Of a stretch of 64,000 nt of DNA, positions 63,616 to 64,000 are shown piece after piece. A program made the position numbers and the translations under genes. Position 1 is the first letter of the stretch. The number at the start of each line of letters is the position of its first letter. Under the pieces are notes generated by a model, which ran no database searches, was not told the origin of the DNA, and saw only the letters and a program-made list of their open reading frames with translations. The DNA is from Tetrapyrgos nigripes (taxonomy: Eukaryota > Basidiomycota > Agaricomycetes > Agaricales > Campanellaceae). Location of the stretch: positions 868,001-932,000 of the forward strand of contig JAACJM010000003.1 in the NCBI GenBank assembly GCA_013368315.1, read 5' to 3'.

Positions 63616-64000
63616 CTCTCGAGAACGTCAGAACGCCACCGGGCCTAGATATACACATAACCAGACTGTACTCCAGATCGCTCTCGTAATAGTGTACTTT
63701 ACTCAAGATAATACTGTGGAATGAGATCTTCAGAAAGCGTGAAATTGCGTGTAAATGCCATTGCCATGGCTCAAACGCCGTGGGTAAAAATTGACGAGTC
63801 GTTTTTTCGTCCACCCACAACACTAAGTAACTTTTCACTTTTGGGGTCATGACTCTCATCTTGCTTCTTTGACGCTTGGACCATTACCATCCCGGGCCTC
63901 TTTTTCAGCAGTGTCGACAGCGACAACTGACATCCTCCCATCCCTTCATGTTTCCATGATTTATGCTTGACTCTGTCGACGTCACAAGTCACCTTCACCG
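63616..64000 (-). other. Downstream region; possible 3' end of a minus-strand gene running off the window
   Basis: Minus-strand 63998-63771 is open for 75 codons (CDVDRVKHKSWKHEGMGG, ASKKQDESHDPKSEKLL, KNDSSIFTHGV) and ends in TGA. It is hydrophilic, without a domain that I recognise. Only its end is visible, so I do not call a gene. Confidence 0.25.

Overview
This window looks like nuclear DNA of a mushroom-forming basidiomycete (Agaricomycetes). Most protein genes are split by many 45-65 bp GT-AG introns. The gene set is fungal: lumazine synthase, Gtr1, a Rap1-like telomere protein, Mdm12, Ynd1-type apyrase, Elp3, Ipk1, an OPT transporter and a Dal5-type MFS. It also contains an Hsp70/HSPA12-like gene and a coiled-coil family that I associate with basidiomycetes, together with Plavaka/Tnp2, pogo/Tigger-like and chromovirus remnants. 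I could not name a genus. All exon models were read by eye and checked for phase; none is backed by transcripts. Layout 1-10.8 kb is a transposon graveyard. A decayed Tnp2 transposase (1-1241) is interrupted at a TA by a pogo-type element (1244-8433, CAGTATACTCC ends). That element is itself interrupted by an LTR retrotransposon (1397-6018, two 413 bp LTRs) which kept Gag, protease and chromodomain relics but has no reverse transcriptase, RNase H or integrase. The material to 10.86 kb is unresolved, transposon-like debris. 10.8-28.7 kb is gene dense: an alpha/beta hydrolase, a LisH/SRP40 (Nopp140-like) nucleolar gene with very small exons, RIB4, GTR1, RAP1-like, a Zn2Cys6 transcription factor, an unknown coiled-coil gene, an Hsp70-like gene and a YTH-domain m6A reader. 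28.7-31.1 kb has no gene I can support, but holds two short inverted-repeat elements. 31.2-37.7 kb holds two nutrient transporters facing tail to tail (MFS and OPT). After a 1.5 kb sparse stretch come a tiny two-exon gene, IPK1, a 1,555-residue coiled-coil/repeat protein, a TilS-type tRNA lysidine synthetase, a second MFS, a DUF3632-like protein, a CCCH zinc-finger protein, apyrase, MDM12, ELP3 and, last, a membrane protein that joins a TLC-like half to a bacterial Lgt-like half. Six gene pairs are head to head with short shared upstream regions (SRP40/RIB4, coiled-coil/Hsp70, TilS/MFS, DUF3632/CCCH, apyrase/MDM12, ELP3/Lgt-like). Several genes act in translation and RNA biology (ELP3, TilS, YTH, SRP40, CCCH), but nothing suggests a biosynthetic gene cluster. 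The most notable observations are the TLC-Lgt fusion, an intron in the Hsp70-like gene whose length equals the offset of a tandem repeat (suggesting intron birth by duplication), and the three-layer nest of transposons.
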